Source: an uncultured Eubacteriales bacterium (GTDB lineage: Bacteria > Bacillota > Clostridia > Oscillospirales > QAKW01). Taken from it: 11,496 bases of DNA. Shown one piece after another: positions 1-7,535 of the stretch. A program made the translations under genes and the position numbers. Each line of letters begins with the position of its first letter. Position 1 is the first letter of the stretch. Location: the NCBI GenBank assembly GCA_934378025.1, contig CAKRPM010000016.1, positions 1 to 11,496 of the forward strand, read 5' to 3'. Under the pieces are notes generated by a model that saw nothing but the letters and a program-made list of their open reading frames with translations, ran no database searches and was not told where the DNA came from.

Positions 1-255
1 GGTTTGACGCCTGCGGATGAGCAGGATCCGTTGTTTGAACAATATGCCGATTCCATCACAGAGCGGGCCAACACCTTTGAAAATAAATTACAGGAAAAAA
101 TTTACAGTTTACTCAGTCACCGCGCGATGTATCCGGAAGAGCTTTGCGAAGCGCTGGATGAACCGATACAGCGGATTATGTCGCAAATCAGCATGATGGA
201 GTTTGCCGATTGGGTAGAGGCTGCACCGGGCGGTGCGGTAAAATTAAAATCATAG
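1..255 (+). CDS. dprA: DprA (DNA processing protein A), C-terminal end only
   Basis: The frame is open from the first base, so this is the 3' end of a gene that starts outside the window. The visible 84 residues carry no Rossmann core. They form a short linker rich in D/E/Q followed by a helix-turn-helix-like stretch (roughly the last 55 residues, from the IYSLLSH segment through PEELCEAL to the end). This fits the winged-helix domain found at the C-terminus of DprA/Smf proteins. DprA loads RecA onto incoming single-stranded DNA in natural transformation. The main support for the name is position: dprA directly upstream of topA and trmFO is a standard Bacillota arrangement. The stop codon (253-255) is 10 nt before topA, so the two are probably co-transcribed. 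The identification rests on a short tail plus synteny. Confidence 0.72.
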   Translation, partial: GLTPADEQDPLFEQYADSITERANTFENKLQEKIYSLLSHRAMYPEELCEALDEPIQRIMSQISMMEFADWVEAAPGGAVKLKS

Positions 256-265
256 AGAGGTTAGC

Positions 266-2353
266 ATGTCGAATTTAGTTATTGTGGAGTCTCCGGCGAA
301 AGCCAAAACCATTGAGAAATATCTTGGAAAAAATTATAAAGTGGTGGCGTCGGTCGGGCATGTACGCGACCTGCCAAAGAGTGAGTTTGCCGTAGACATC
401 GAACATAATTTTACACCGAAATATATTTCCATTCGTGGAAAAAGTCAGATTATCAATGCGCTGAAAAAAGATGTGAAGGGCGCTGATCGTGTATATCTGG
501 CGACCGACCCGGATCGCGAGGGGGAGGCGATTTCCTGGCACCTTTGCACACTGCTGGGACTGAACCCCGATGATAAAAACCGCATTACTTTTAATGAAAT
601 TACCAAAAATGCGGTGCGGCAGGCCATTCAACATCCGACGGTAATTGATAATAATTTGGTCGACGCACAGCAGGCCAGACGTGTATTGGATCGAATTGTC
701 GGCTACAAATTATCACCGTTTTTGTGGAAAAAAGTCAAAAAAGGCCTTTCTGCCGGACGTGTGCAGTCCGTGGCGACGGCCTTGATTGTGCAACGCGAAA
801 AAGAAATCCGTGCGTTTGTACCGCAGGAGTATTGGACCATTGACGGGTTGTTTGTAAAAAAAGGCACAGCCCGGAAAATGAAAGCCAGATTTTACGGCAC
901 CCCGGCAGGAAAAGTGGATATTCACAATGAGCAAGAAGCGGACGCATTGTACGAGGCGATTAAAGACGCCTCTTTTGTGGCGCAGAGCGTAAAAATCGGC
1001 ACGAAAAAGAAAAGTCCGGCACCGCCGTTTACCACGTCGACCCTGCAGCAGGAGGCCTCAAGACGCTTGAATTTTCAGGCGCGGCGCACAATGAAAGCGG
1101 CGCAGGAATTGTATGAAGGCGTTGATATCGAAGGTGTGGGTCTGACGGGTTTGATCACTTATATGAGAACGGATTCGCTGAGAATTTCCGACGATGCGGC
1201 TGCGGCGGCAAAAGAGTATATTGTCCGTCAGTACGGCGAGGCGTTCTATCCGTCCAAACGCAGAGTTTATAAAACCCGTAAAAGCGCTCAGGACGCGCAT
1301 GAGGCCATTCGTCCCACCTCTATGGAGCTGACGCCGCTGTCCATAAAAGAATCTCTCTCTTATGATCAATATCGGGTGTATAAACTGATTTATGAACGCT
1401 TTATTGCTTCGCAAATGAGTGACGCGATTTATGATACCATGGCCATTGATTTTTCGGATGGCGAGCATATCTTTAAAACCAATTGCCAAGCGATAAAATT
1501 TGCGGGCTATACAACGCTTTATGAAGAGGCGGAGAAAAAAGAGGAGAGCCAAAGCAAGCTGTATGCCATTCAGGAAGGCGACAGCGTTCGCTTGCATGAG
1601 CTGGAAAAACAGCAGAATTTTACGCAGCCGCCCTCCCGTTATACAGAGGCCTCGCTGATTAAAACGTTGGAGGAAAACGAGGTGGGCAGACCGTCTACCT
1701 ATGTGCCCATTATTACCACGATACTGGCAAGAGAATATGTCGAACGGGAGGGAAAAACGCTCAAGCCCACAAAACTCGGTGAAATTACCACCGATTTGAT
1801 GAGCGATTATTTCCCGAATATCGTGGATTGCGATTTTACGGCCAATCTGGAAAAGCAATTGGACACCGTTGAAGAAGGCAAAGAAAAATGGCAGGACGTA
1901 ATTGCCCAATTTTACGGCGGATTTGAAAAAAGTCTGGAAAATGCCGAGGAAAAGCTGAAAGATGTCCGCTTTAAGGTTCCGGATGAGGTGACGGATGAGG
2001 TCTGTCCCAATTGCGGCAAGAATTTGGTCATCAAAAGCGGACGATTCGGAAAATTTTTGGCGTGCCCCGGTTATCCGGAATGTAAGTTTACCAAAGCGAT
2101 TATTGTGGACACGGGCGTGCCTTGTCCGAAATGCGGCGCAAAGATTTTGCAAAAACGCTCCAAAACGGGAAAAACCTACTATGGATGCGAGCATAATCCG
2201 ACGTGCGATTTTATGACGTGGGATATTCCCTTGAAAGATAAGTGCCCGCATTGCGGTCAAAATCTGTTCCGCAGAAATAATCGTTTTCGCCAGGTGTATT
2301 GCGCGAATACCGCCTGTCCGGGAGCCGCTAAAGAAAAAAAGGAAGCGAAATGA
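266..2353 (+). CDS. topA: DNA topoisomerase I (type IA)
   Basis: This enzyme relaxes negatively supercoiled DNA by transient single-strand cleavage through a 5'-phosphotyrosine link. The 695 residues match the usual length of Bacillota TopA. The Toprim domain starts at the N-terminus with VESPAKAKT (Glu8) and has the metal-binding DPDREGE at 81-87. The catalytic tyrosine is Tyr299 in [11 protein letters not shown]. The C-terminus carries three four-cysteine zinc ribbons, beginning near residues 580 (CPNC), 620 (CPKC) and 660 (CPHC), all with cysteine pairs intact. The start at 266 is supported by AGAGAGG at 254-260, 5 nt upstream. The gene begins 10 nt after dprA and its stop overlaps the trmFO start by 4 nt (ATGA), so it sits inside an operon. 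Nothing looks damaged. Confidence 0.98.
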   Translation: MSNLVIVESPAKAKTIEKYLGKNYKVVASVGHVRDLPKSEFAVDIEHNFTPKYISIRGKSQIINALKKDVKGADRVYLATDPDREGEAISWHLCTLLGLNPDDKNRITFNEITKNAVRQAIQHPTVIDNNLVDAQQARRVLDRIVGYKLSPFLWKKVKKGLSAGRVQSVATALIVQREKEIRAFVPQEYWTIDGLFVKKGTARKMKARFYGTPAGKVDIHNEQEADALYEAIKDASFVAQSVKIGTKKKSPAPPFTTSTLQQEASRRLNFQARRTMKAAQELYEGVDIEGVGLTGLITYMRTDSLRISDDAAAAAKEYIVRQYGEAFYPSKRRVYKTRKSAQDAHEAIRPTSMELTPLSIKESLSYDQYRVYKLIYERFIASQMSDAIYDTMAIDFSDGEHIFKTNCQAIKFAGYTTLYEEAEKKEESQSKLYAIQEGDSVRLHELEKQQNFTQPPSRYTEASLIKTLEENEVGRPSTYVPIITTILAREYVEREGKTLKPTKLGEITTDLMSDYFPNIVDCDFTANLEKQLDTVEEGKEKWQDVIAQFYGGFEKSLENAEEKLKDVRFKVPDEVTDEVCPNCGKNLVIKSGRFGKFLACPGYPECKFTKAIIVDTGVPCPKCGAKILQKRSKTGKTYYGCEHNPTCDFMTWDIPLKDKCPHCGQNLFRRNNRFRQVYCANTACPGAAKEKKEAK

Positions 2354-3663
2354 AAGAAGTATATGTAATCGGAGCGGGACTTGCCGGATGTGAGGCGGCG
2401 TGGCAGTTGGCGCGCCGTGGCATTGCGGTAACGCTCTTTGAAATGAAGCCGAAAAAGCATACGCCGGCGCATCGAAGCGACGGATTTGCGGAGTTGGTTT
2501 GTTCCAATTCCCTGCGGGCAGCGGGACTTTCCAATGCCGTGGGTCTTTTAAAGGAAGAAATGCGGCGGCTGGATTCATTGATTATGCAGGCGGCGGATGC
2601 CACGGCGGTGCCCGCAGGCGGCGCATTGGCCGTGGATCGGACGGCGTTTTCCGATTTTATCACGCGGGAAATTTCCCGACATGAGAAGATCACGGTGGTT
2701 ACCGAAGAAATTAAAGAGGTACCGACCGACCGTCCCACCATTGTGGCGACCGGTCCGTTGACAGCGGACGCCCTCAGTGCTTCGATTCAAAAAATGCTGG
2801 GGGAGGACTACCTGCACTTTTTTGATGCGGCGGCGCCGATTGTTACCAAAGACAGCATTGATATGGACATCGCATTTTTTGCCTCCCGCTATGATAAGGG
2901 GACGGCGGATTATATCAATTGCCCGATGGATCAGGCGCAGTATGAGGCGTTTTATCGGGAACTGATTCATGCAAAGAGTGCACCGCTTCATGATTTTGAT
3001 AAGGATCAAAAAGTGTTTGAGGGGTGCATGCCGGTTGAAGTTATGGCAGGGCGCGGGGAACAAACGTTATTGTTCGGACCGCTCAAACCCGTAGGCTTGG
3101 TGGACAAGCGCACCGGCCGACGCAGTTATGCCGTTGTGCAGCTGCGCAAAGATAATGCGGATGGAACACTGTATAATATGGTCGGATTTCAGACCCATTT
3201 GACTTTTTCCGAACAAAAACGTGTGTTTTCTATGATTCCGGGTTTGGCATCGGCGGAGTTTGTTCGTTACGGAGTAATGCATCGCAATACATTTTTGCAG
3301 TCGCCCAAGCTGTTGACTGCCAATTATGGTATGCGGCAAAATGAAAATTTGTTTTTTGCCGGGCAGATGACCGGCGTGGAGGGGTATGTCGAAAGCGCTT
3401 CCAGCGGATTGATTGCCGGCCTCACGCTGGCAAGACGGCTGGAGGGAAAACCGGAGGTCTTTTTCCCGCGGGAAACGGCGATCGGCGCCCTCGGACAATA
3501 TATCAGTGATGAAAGCGTTACCCGTTTTCAACCCATGAATATCAATTTCGGAATTATCAGCAGTCTGGAAACGCGGATTAAAAATAAGCAAGAGCGTTAT
3601 GCCGCGATTTCTCAAAGGGCGCTTGAAAGGATAGAACAATATAAGAAAACCTACAGTATATAA
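2350..3663 (+). CDS. trmFO: TrmFO: folate-dependent tRNA (uracil-54-C5)-methyltransferase
   Basis: TrmFO makes ribothymidine at position 54 of the tRNA T-loop, taking the carbon from methylenetetrahydrofolate and reducing it with FAD. The 437-residue protein starts with an FAD-binding dinucleotide fold ([10 protein letters not shown], residues 8-17). It keeps the two cysteines studied in the Bacillus enzyme: one in [11 protein letters not shown] (Cys51) and one in FEGCMPVE (Cys226). Near the C-terminus, [15 protein letters not shown] followed by SGLIAG is the second FAD-contact signature of the GidA/TrmFO family. The ATG overlaps the topA stop (ATGA, 2350-2353), which indicates translational coupling. 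In Bacillota this gene commonly follows topA. The sequence looks intact. The larger paralogue MnmG (about 620 residues) is ruled out by length and by the cysteine motifs. Confidence 0.97.
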   Translation: MKEVYVIGAGLAGCEAAWQLARRGIAVTLFEMKPKKHTPAHRSDGFAELVCSNSLRAAGLSNAVGLLKEEMRRLDSLIMQAADATAVPAGGALAVDRTAFSDFITREISRHEKITVVTEEIKEVPTDRPTIVATGPLTADALSASIQKMLGEDYLHFFDAAAPIVTKDSIDMDIAFFASRYDKGTADYINCPMDQAQYEAFYRELIHAKSAPLHDFDKDQKVFEGCMPVEVMAGRGEQTLLFGPLKPVGLVDKRTGRRSYAVVQLRKDNADGTLYNMVGFQTHLTFSEQKRVFSMIPGLASAEFVRYGVMHRNTFLQSPKLLTANYGMRQNENLFFAGQMTGVEGYVESASSGLIAGLTLARRLEGKPEVFFPRETAIGALGQYISDESVTRFQPMNINFGIISSLETRIKNKQERYAAISQRALERIEQYKKTYSI

Positions 3664-3669
3664 GGAGGT
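3662..3669 (+). promoter_or_regulatory. Strong ribosome binding site of plsX
   Basis: AAGGAGGT is fully complementary to the 3' end of 16S rRNA, begins inside the trmFO stop codon and lies 4 nt before the plsX ATG. It is the strongest Shine-Dalgarno site in the window and fixes the plsX start. Confidence 0.85.
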
Positions 3670-3673
3670 CACT

Positions 3674-4678
3674 ATGAAAATTGTTGTAGACGCCTTCGGC
3701 GGAGATCATGCACCGATCGAAATTATTAAAGGCTGTGCACTGGCCGTGAAAGAATACGGCGTCACCGTGGTGTTGGTCGGCGACTCGTCTGTGATCGAAA
3801 AAACCATTGCCGATGAAAACATTGATAAAAACGGACTGGAAATCGTGCACGCGCCCGAGGTGATTACCATGGAGGATGATCCGCTGTCCGTTATTAAAAG
3901 TAAAAAGAACTCATCCATGGCAACCGCGTTTCGCGTTTTGAAAGACGGCAATGCGGACGCATTTGTTTCCGCCGGCAACAGCGGTGCGGTTTTAGTGGGT
4001 GCTACGATGATTGTAAAGCGAATCAAGGGCGTAAAGCGCGCCGCCTTAGCGCCGGTAATTCCCAGTGACCAAGGCCCGATGATGCTGATTGACTGCGGTG
4101 CCAATGTGGAATGTACGCCGGAATATTTGGTGCAGTTCGGCATTATGGGCAGTTTGTACATGAAACACATGTTTCATTTGGAAAACCCGCGCGTCGGCCT
4201 TTTAAATAACGGAACGGAAGAATGTAAGGGGACATCGCTGCAAAAAGAAGCGTATCCGTTGCTTGCCGCAGAAAAAAGTATTCATTTTATCGGCAATGTG
4301 GAGGCCAGAGATATGGTATTCGGCGCCTGCGATGTGGCAGTGGCGGATGGCTTTACCGGGAATATTGCGCTGAAAGTGTATGAAGGCGTCGGAAAAATGC
4401 TGGCAGGGAACATCAGCAATATGTTCAAAAAAAATCTCAGAACCAAGCTGGGCGCATTGTTTGTCATGGACGGCATTAACGCCTTTCGTAAAAAAATGGA
4501 TTATAAGGAGCATGGCGGCGCGCCGTTAATGGGCATTTCAAAACCCGTGGTAAAGGCGCACGGTTCGTCGGATGCCAGGGCTTTTAAAAATGCCATTCAT
4601 CAGGCAATTCTGTTTGCAAACAGCGGCATGATTGAACAAATTGAAAAAAATATTGTACAGACAAACGATTTGACTTGA
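3674..4678 (+). CDS. plsX: PlsX: acyl-ACP:phosphate acyltransferase
   Basis: PlsX converts acyl-ACP and phosphate to acyl-phosphate, the donor PlsY uses to start phosphatidic acid synthesis. It is a peripheral membrane enzyme. The 334 residues match the family length, and the N-terminus MKIVVDAFGGDHAP is the family hallmark. Other conserved blocks are SAGNSGA, the GANVECTPEYL segment, GLLNNGTE, and ADGFTGNIALK. The start at 3674 has an almost perfect ribosome site, AAGGAGGT at 3662-3669, which overlaps the trmFO stop codon and lies 4 nt from the ATG. The next gene is its partner acyl carrier protein, a common pairing. fapR and the fab genes often found beside plsX are absent here. Confidence 0.97.
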   Translation: MKIVVDAFGGDHAPIEIIKGCALAVKEYGVTVVLVGDSSVIEKTIADENIDKNGLEIVHAPEVITMEDDPLSVIKSKKNSSMATAFRVLKDGNADAFVSAGNSGAVLVGATMIVKRIKGVKRAALAPVIPSDQGPMMLIDCGANVECTPEYLVQFGIMGSLYMKHMFHLENPRVGLLNNGTEECKGTSLQKEAYPLLAAEKSIHFIGNVEARDMVFGACDVAVADGFTGNIALKVYEGVGKMLAGNISNMFKKNLRTKLGALFVMDGINAFRKKMDYKEHGGAPLMGISKPVVKAHGSSDARAFKNAIHQAILFANSGMIEQIEKNIVQTNDLT

Positions 4679-4703
4679 CTTTTTGTTCCATTATTTATAT
4701 TAT
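4675..4703 (+). promoter_or_regulatory. Sigma-70-type promoter upstream of acpP
   Basis: TTGACT (4675-4680) and TATTAT (4698-4703) are separated by 17 nt. Both match the housekeeping consensus at five of six bases. The -35 box overlaps the plsX stop codon. The transcript would start near 4710, about 27 nt before acpP, which suits the need for extra acyl carrier protein. The surrounding AT-rich stretch offers other -10 choices (for example TATAAG at 4703-4708) with poorer spacing. I see no FapR-like palindrome here. Confidence 0.68.
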
Positions 4704-4736
4704 ATAAGCAGATATTCCTAGAAGGGAGGGGTTTTT

Positions 4737-4961
4737 TTGAATAGTTTGGAAAGACTGAAAAGTATTATTGCGGATCAACTTGGCGTTGATGAAAATACAA
4801 TTACAGAGGATACGTCCTTGGAGGATCTGGGTACGGATTCGCTGGCGTTAGTCGAATTGGTGATGAGCGTGGAAGAAGAGTTTAATATTGAAATCGCCGA
4901 TGAGGATCTCGAAACGTTTAAAACAGTCGGAGATGTGCTTGACTATATCGCTGCAAAATAA
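4737..4961 (+). CDS. acpP: Acyl carrier protein
   Basis: This small acidic protein carries growing acyl chains on a phosphopantetheine arm. Its 74 residues are the normal length. The attachment serine is Ser35 in [12 protein letters not shown]. The rest shows the expected acidic four-helix pattern, with [14 protein letters not shown] as helix III and ending in VLDYIAAK. The start codon is TTG at 4737, inside a T-run, and is chosen because GAAGGGAGGGG (4721-4731) lies just upstream and no ATG is available at a suitable place. It has its own promoter at the end of plsX and is followed at once by a terminator, so it may be transcribed both with plsX and alone. In this genome ACP supplies both PlsX and fatty acid synthesis. 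Confidence 0.97.
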   Translation: MNSLERLKSIIADQLGVDENTITEDTSLEDLGTDSLALVELVMSVEEEFNIEIADEDLETFKTVGDVLDYIAAK

Positions 4962-4965
4962 TATT

Positions 4966-4996
4966 AGGGGCGTCCATGGACGCCCTTTCATTTTTT
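4966..4996 (+). terminator. Intrinsic terminator after acpP
   Basis: A perfect 18-bp palindrome (4968-4985, GGGCGTCC-AT-GGACGCCC) starts 7 nt after the acpP stop and is followed by TTTCATTTTTT. As RNA it gives a GC-rich stem of about 7 bp with a CATG loop, extendable by A-U and G-U pairs. It is likely a partial stop, since rnc follows within 60 nt with no clear promoter of its own. Confidence 0.8.
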
Positions 4997-5037
4997 GAAA
5001 AGCGCTGTTGTTTATATAACGGCCTTGGTGCCGGAAT

Positions 5038-5041
5038 GGAG
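5038..5041 (+). promoter_or_regulatory. Ribosome binding site that sets the rnc start
   Basis: GGAG lies 6 nt before the ATG at 5048. The earlier in-frame ATGs at 4976 and 5036 have no such site, and the one at 4976 is inside the acpP terminator stem. Confidence 0.7.
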
Positions 5042-5047
5042 ATTATT

Positions 5048-5719
5048 ATGGATTTCTGCGAACTGGAAAAGAACATTCAATACAAATTTAAAAATATACA
5101 CCTTTTGAAAACGGCCATGTGCCACTCTTCCTATGCAAACGAACATCGCTTGGGGCATTTCGGCTGTAACGAACGGCTGGAATTTTTGGGCGATTCGCTG
5201 CTGGGTATGATTACGGCGGAATATCTTTATCGAATCAATCCGCCGTTTACCGAGGGCGATATGACCAAAATGCGCGCTGCGTACGTTTGCGAGGGGGCAC
5301 TGTGCAATTATGCGCGCGAAATTTCACTCGGTTCCTTTTTGCTGTTGGGACGGGGGGAAGATATGACCGGCGGCAGAGAACGGGATTCTTTGTTGGCTGA
5401 CGCGTTTGAGGCTTTGCTGGCCGCCATGTTTTTGGACAGCGATATTCGGCAAGTGAAAAAGTTTTTATTGCCGTTTTTAGAACGGCACAGCGTGTCCGAC
5501 AGCGGCATTGATTATAAAACCGCACTGCAGGAAAAAATTCAACAGTCGCCCAATGATGAAATTTGTTATACCCTGTGTGCTCAAAGTGGGCCGGATCATG
5601 ATAAGCGTTTTTCGGTCAGCGTGTCACTGAACGGCAGAATAATCGGTCAAGGCGAGGGCCGAAGCAAAAAAGAGGCGGAGCAGATGGCCGCCAAGCAGGC
5701 GCTGTCCGCCGATGAGTAA
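5048..5719 (+). CDS. rnc: Ribonuclease III
   Basis: RNase III cuts double-stranded RNA during rRNA processing and mRNA and small-RNA turnover. With the start at 5048 the protein has 223 residues, the usual size. The signature NERLEFLGDSLL is at 41-52. The metal-binding residues expected from the E. coli enzyme are present at Glu45, Asp49, Asp118 and Glu121. A double-stranded-RNA-binding domain fills about residues 153-222 (DYKTALQEKIQQ through RSKKEAEQMAAKQAL). A longer frame opens at 4976, but its first codons lie in the acpP terminator hairpin, so 5048 with GGAG at 5038-5041 is preferred. The stop overlaps the next gene by 8 nt. In many Bacillota smc and ftsY follow soon after rnc; here they do not. 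Confidence 0.96.
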   Translation: MDFCELEKNIQYKFKNIHLLKTAMCHSSYANEHRLGHFGCNERLEFLGDSLLGMITAEYLYRINPPFTEGDMTKMRAAYVCEGALCNYAREISLGSFLLLGRGEDMTGGRERDSLLADAFEALLAAMFLDSDIRQVKKFLLPFLERHSVSDSGIDYKTALQEKIQQSPNDEICYTLCAQSGPDHDKRFSVSVSLNGRIIGQGEGRSKKEAEQMAAKQALSADE

Positions 5720-6707
5720 GGGGAATATCGCATTGTTTATCCCGTTTCAGGGCTGTCCGTTTCACTGCATTTATTGTGATCAACGGCAGATTTCCGGCAG
5801 TGAGATTTTGACGCCGCAACGGGCGGCGTGTGAAATCCGCTCGGCGATGGACGGCCGAGCGGAAGTGCCCTTTGACGGGGATATTGCATTTTTCGGCGGA
5901 ACCTTTACGGGATTGCCGCAGGCGGAAATGACAGCATATCTTCAGGCAGCTTATCCTTATGTCAAGTCCGGGCGCGTTCGTGGCATTCGCTTGTCTACGC
6001 GGCCGGACTTTATTGATGAAAAAATACTCTCCCTTTTGCAGCAATACGGCGTTTGTCATATTGAACTCGGCGTGCAGAGTATGGATGATGAGGTGCTGCG
6101 TTTGTCGGGGCGGGGCTATACGACGCAGACGGTTCGGGAAAGCGCCCGAAAGATTTTATCATTTGGTTTTTCGCTCGGAATGCAAATGATGCCCGGTTTG
6201 CCGGGCGATACGCCGCAAAAAAGCATGGCAACCGCGCATGCGTTTGCGGAAATGGGGGCGGAAGAGGTGCGCGTTTATCCCACGCTGGTATTGCGTAACA
6301 CGGCGCTTGCCCGACTTTATGACGCGGGAAATTATCAGCCGATGACGCTTGAGGCAGCCGTATCGCTTTGTGCAGCGCTGAAAACGTTCTTTGATCAGCA
6401 GCATATTACACTGCTGAAAATGGGCTTGCATAGCACTTTGTCGCCGAATTCGGTGGTGGCAGGGCCGTATCATCCCGCCTTCGGTCAACTGGTCAACAGC
6501 CGTCTTTGTTTGGATAAAATGATGGCGTTTTGCTCGGAAAATGATTGTGCGGACGGAATATTGCGGGTGCTGCCGAATCAATATGATGCTTCGGATATTG
6601 TGGGGCAGCGGGGGCAAAATCGGATCGCTTTAGAGAAAAAACAAAAATTAACCTTGAAAATTTTAAAAAAACCATTGACAAACGACGAGAAATACATTAT
6701 ACTTTAA
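5712..6707 (+). CDS. Radical SAM protein (Elp3-like, no acetyltransferase domain), function unknown
   Basis: This is a 331-residue radical S-adenosylmethionine enzyme. The [4Fe-4S] ligands are Cys15, Cys19 and Cys22 in GCPFHCIYC. The SAM-contact motif GGTFTGLP is at 62-69, and ELGVQSMDDEVL (118-129) is the conserved strand-helix seen in the Elp3/HemN-like branch. Residues from about 150 on form the rest of the barrel plus a C-terminal extension. Genuine Elp3 is much longer and has a GNAT acetyltransferase domain, which is missing. Genes of this type beside rnc are common in Clostridia and I know of no assigned reaction. The ATG overlaps the rnc stop by 8 nt, indicating coupled translation. 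The last codons contain the promoter of the downstream rubrerythrin gene. Confidence 0.87.
   Translation: MSKGNIALFIPFQGCPFHCIYCDQRQISGSEILTPQRAACEIRSAMDGRAEVPFDGDIAFFGGTFTGLPQAEMTAYLQAAYPYVKSGRVRGIRLSTRPDFIDEKILSLLQQYGVCHIELGVQSMDDEVLRLSGRGYTTQTVRESARKILSFGFSLGMQMMPGLPGDTPQKSMATAHAFAEMGAEEVRVYPTLVLRNTALARLYDAGNYQPMTLEAAVSLCAALKTFFDQQHITLLKMGLHSTLSPNSVVAGPYHPAFGQLVNSRLCLDKMMAFCSENDCADGILRVLPNQYDASDIVGQRGQNRIALEKKQKLTLKILKKPLTNDEKYIIL
6675..6703 (+). promoter_or_regulatory. Near-consensus promoter of the rubrerythrin gene
   Basis: TTGACA (6675-6680, perfect) and TATACT (6698-6703, five of six) are 17 nt apart. Both lie inside the last codons of the radical SAM gene. The transcript would start near 6710, about 30 nt before the rubrerythrin ATG. 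This is the best match to the housekeeping promoter consensus in the window and implies strong expression independent of the rnc operon. I see no obvious PerR-type palindrome across it. Confidence 0.82.
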
Positions 6708-6741
6708 TAAAATAAATTATCAATAAGGAGACTTAACTATT

Positions 6742-7284
6742 ATGAAAAAATTTGTATGTCAAGTATGCGGATATGTTCATGAAGGCGACAGCGCACCGGA
6801 GTTTTGCCCGCAGTGCCATGCACCGGCGGCTAAGTTTACCGAACAGAGCGGGGAAAAAACTTGGGCAGCCGAGCATGTTGTCGGTGTGGCGCAAGGTGTC
6901 AGTGAGGACATTTTAGAGGATTTGAGAGCGAATTTTAACGGCGAATGTTCCGAGGTCGGCATGTATCTGGCCATGGCGCGCGTTGCGCATCGTGAAGGTT
7001 ATCCCGAAATCGGCCTGTATTGGGAAAAGGCAGCCTTTGAGGAGGCGGAGCATGCGGCCAAGTTTGCCGAGTTGTTGGGCGAAGTGATTACCGATTCCAC
7101 CAAGAAGAATTTGCAAATGCGTGTAGACGCGGAAAACGGCGCCACCGCCGGCAAATTCGATCTTGCCAAAAGAGCCAAGGAAGCGGGACTTGACGCCATT
7201 CATGACACGGTGCATGAAATGGCCCGCGATGAGGCGAGACATGGTAAGGCTTTCGAGGGTCTTTTAAACAGATACTTCAAATAA
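6742..7284 (+). CDS. rbr: Reverse rubrerythrin (NADH peroxidase-type)
   Basis: Rubrerythrins reduce hydrogen peroxide to water in anaerobes using a di-iron site fed by a rubredoxin-type iron. In this 180-residue protein the rubredoxin-like domain comes first: Cys6-x-x-Cys9 with GYVHEG, then Cys22-x-x-Cys25. The ferritin-like four-helix domain follows, which is the 'reverse' order known from Clostridium acetobutylicum. Likely di-iron ligands are Glu68 or Glu71 in [10 protein letters not shown], Glu101 and His104 in [10 protein letters not shown], Glu131 and Glu164/His167 in [15 protein letters not shown] at 6725-6730 serves the ATG, with spacing (11 nt) longer than usual. The gene has its own strong promoter and a strong terminator, so it is a single-gene unit. 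It points to an oxygen-sensitive host. Confidence 0.94.
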   Translation: MKKFVCQVCGYVHEGDSAPEFCPQCHAPAAKFTEQSGEKTWAAEHVVGVAQGVSEDILEDLRANFNGECSEVGMYLAMARVAHREGYPEIGLYWEKAAFEEAEHAAKFAELLGEVITDSTKKNLQMRVDAENGATAGKFDLAKRAKEAGLDAIHDTVHEMARDEARHGKAFEGLLNRYFK

Positions 7285-7326
7285 GCAAAAAACCGCATAA
7301 ATAAAGGGTTTTCGAGAATTTAAGGC

Positions 7327-7360
7327 AACAGGCACGGATTTTGTTCCGTGCCTGTTTTTC
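7327..7360 (+). terminator. Strong intrinsic terminator after rubrerythrin
   Basis: A perfect 12-bp stem (AACAGGCACGGA at 7327-7338 with TCCGTGCCTGTT at 7345-7356), a 6-nt loop (TTTTGT) and a T-run up to 7359. It lies 42 nt after the rbr stop and marks the end of the core-gene block. Confidence 0.92.
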
Positions 7361-7368
7361 TGTATTTG

Positions 7369-7439
7369 GTGGGATTTTCGGTGGGATTTCTAATTTTTGA
7401 AAGGTATTAAAAATATACCTTGTGGGACTGCGAGTGGGA
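7369..7439 (+). repeat. Two pairs of GTGGGA repeats around an inverted repeat (candidate attachment-site arm sequences)
   Basis: GTGGGA occurs at 7369, 7381, 7422 and 7434. Within each pair the spacing is exactly 12 bp, and three of the four copies read GTGGGATTT. Between the pairs is a 7-bp inverted repeat, AAGGTAT (7401-7407) with ATACCTT (7415-7421), separated by 7 nt. Short tandem repeats about one helical turn apart, next to a small inverted repeat, are typical of arm and core sites bound by tyrosine recombinases. The position fits, between the end of a core gene and an accessory cassette. No integrase gene is in the window, so this reading is an inference. Confidence 0.45.
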
Positions 7440-7456
7440 TTTTTGCCAAAATATGC

Positions 7457-7488
7457 CCTGAAAAACAGTGCGCGGTTGCATTTTCAGG
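7457..7488 (+). repeat. Inverted repeat over the -35 region (possible operator)
   Basis: CCTGAAAA (7457-7464) and TTTTCAGG (7481-7488) form a perfect 8-bp inverted repeat with a 16-nt centre. The right half begins at the last base of the -35 box, so a bound dimer would block the promoter. Restriction-modification genes are often controlled by their own methyltransferase or a small controller protein. No controller gene is seen here, so the binding partner is unknown. Confidence 0.35.
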
Positions 7489-7504
7489 CGAAATATGGTA
7501 AAAT
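7476..7504 (+). promoter_or_regulatory. Extended -10 promoter of the methyltransferase cassette
   Basis: TGGTAAAAT at 7496-7504 is an extended -10 element (TGn followed by TAAAAT, five of six). A weak -35 box, TTGCAT, lies at 7476-7481 with 17-nt spacing. The transcript would start near 7511, giving a leader of about 25 nt before the ATG at 7536. An 8-bp inverted repeat covers the -35 box. Confidence 0.6.
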
Positions 7505-7522
7505 GAATAAGAATATATCCGC

Positions 7523-7530
7523 AAAGGAGA
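7523..7530 (+). promoter_or_regulatory. Ribosome binding site that sets the methyltransferase start
   Basis: AAAGGAGA lies 5 nt before the ATG at 7536. The frame stays open upstream to a GTG at 7422, but that stretch covers the promoter and the GTGGGA repeats, so 7536 is the start. Confidence 0.85.
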
Positions 7531-7535
7531 TTTTT

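Noticed and set aside
1058..2578. A 506-codon open frame on the - strand
   Set aside because: It lies antisense to topA and the start of trmFO, both certain genes. The translation has no domain-like pattern and arises from the codon bias of the real genes.
4995..5020. Promoter for rnc (TTGAAA ... TATAAC)
   Set aside because: The spacing is 14 nt, too short for a normal sigma-70 promoter, and the -35 overlaps the acpP terminator T-run.
7369..7439. CRISPR array from the repeated GTGGGA motif
   Set aside because: The repeats are 6-9 bp with 12-bp and 41-bp spacing, far too short, and there are no cas genes.
7422..7535. An upstream GTG start for the methyltransferase
   Set aside because: This stretch contains the promoter, the inverted repeat and the GTGGGA copies, has no ribosome site, and the family N-terminus (MAR..., then KNDEFYT) begins at 7536, where AAAGGAGA is well placed.
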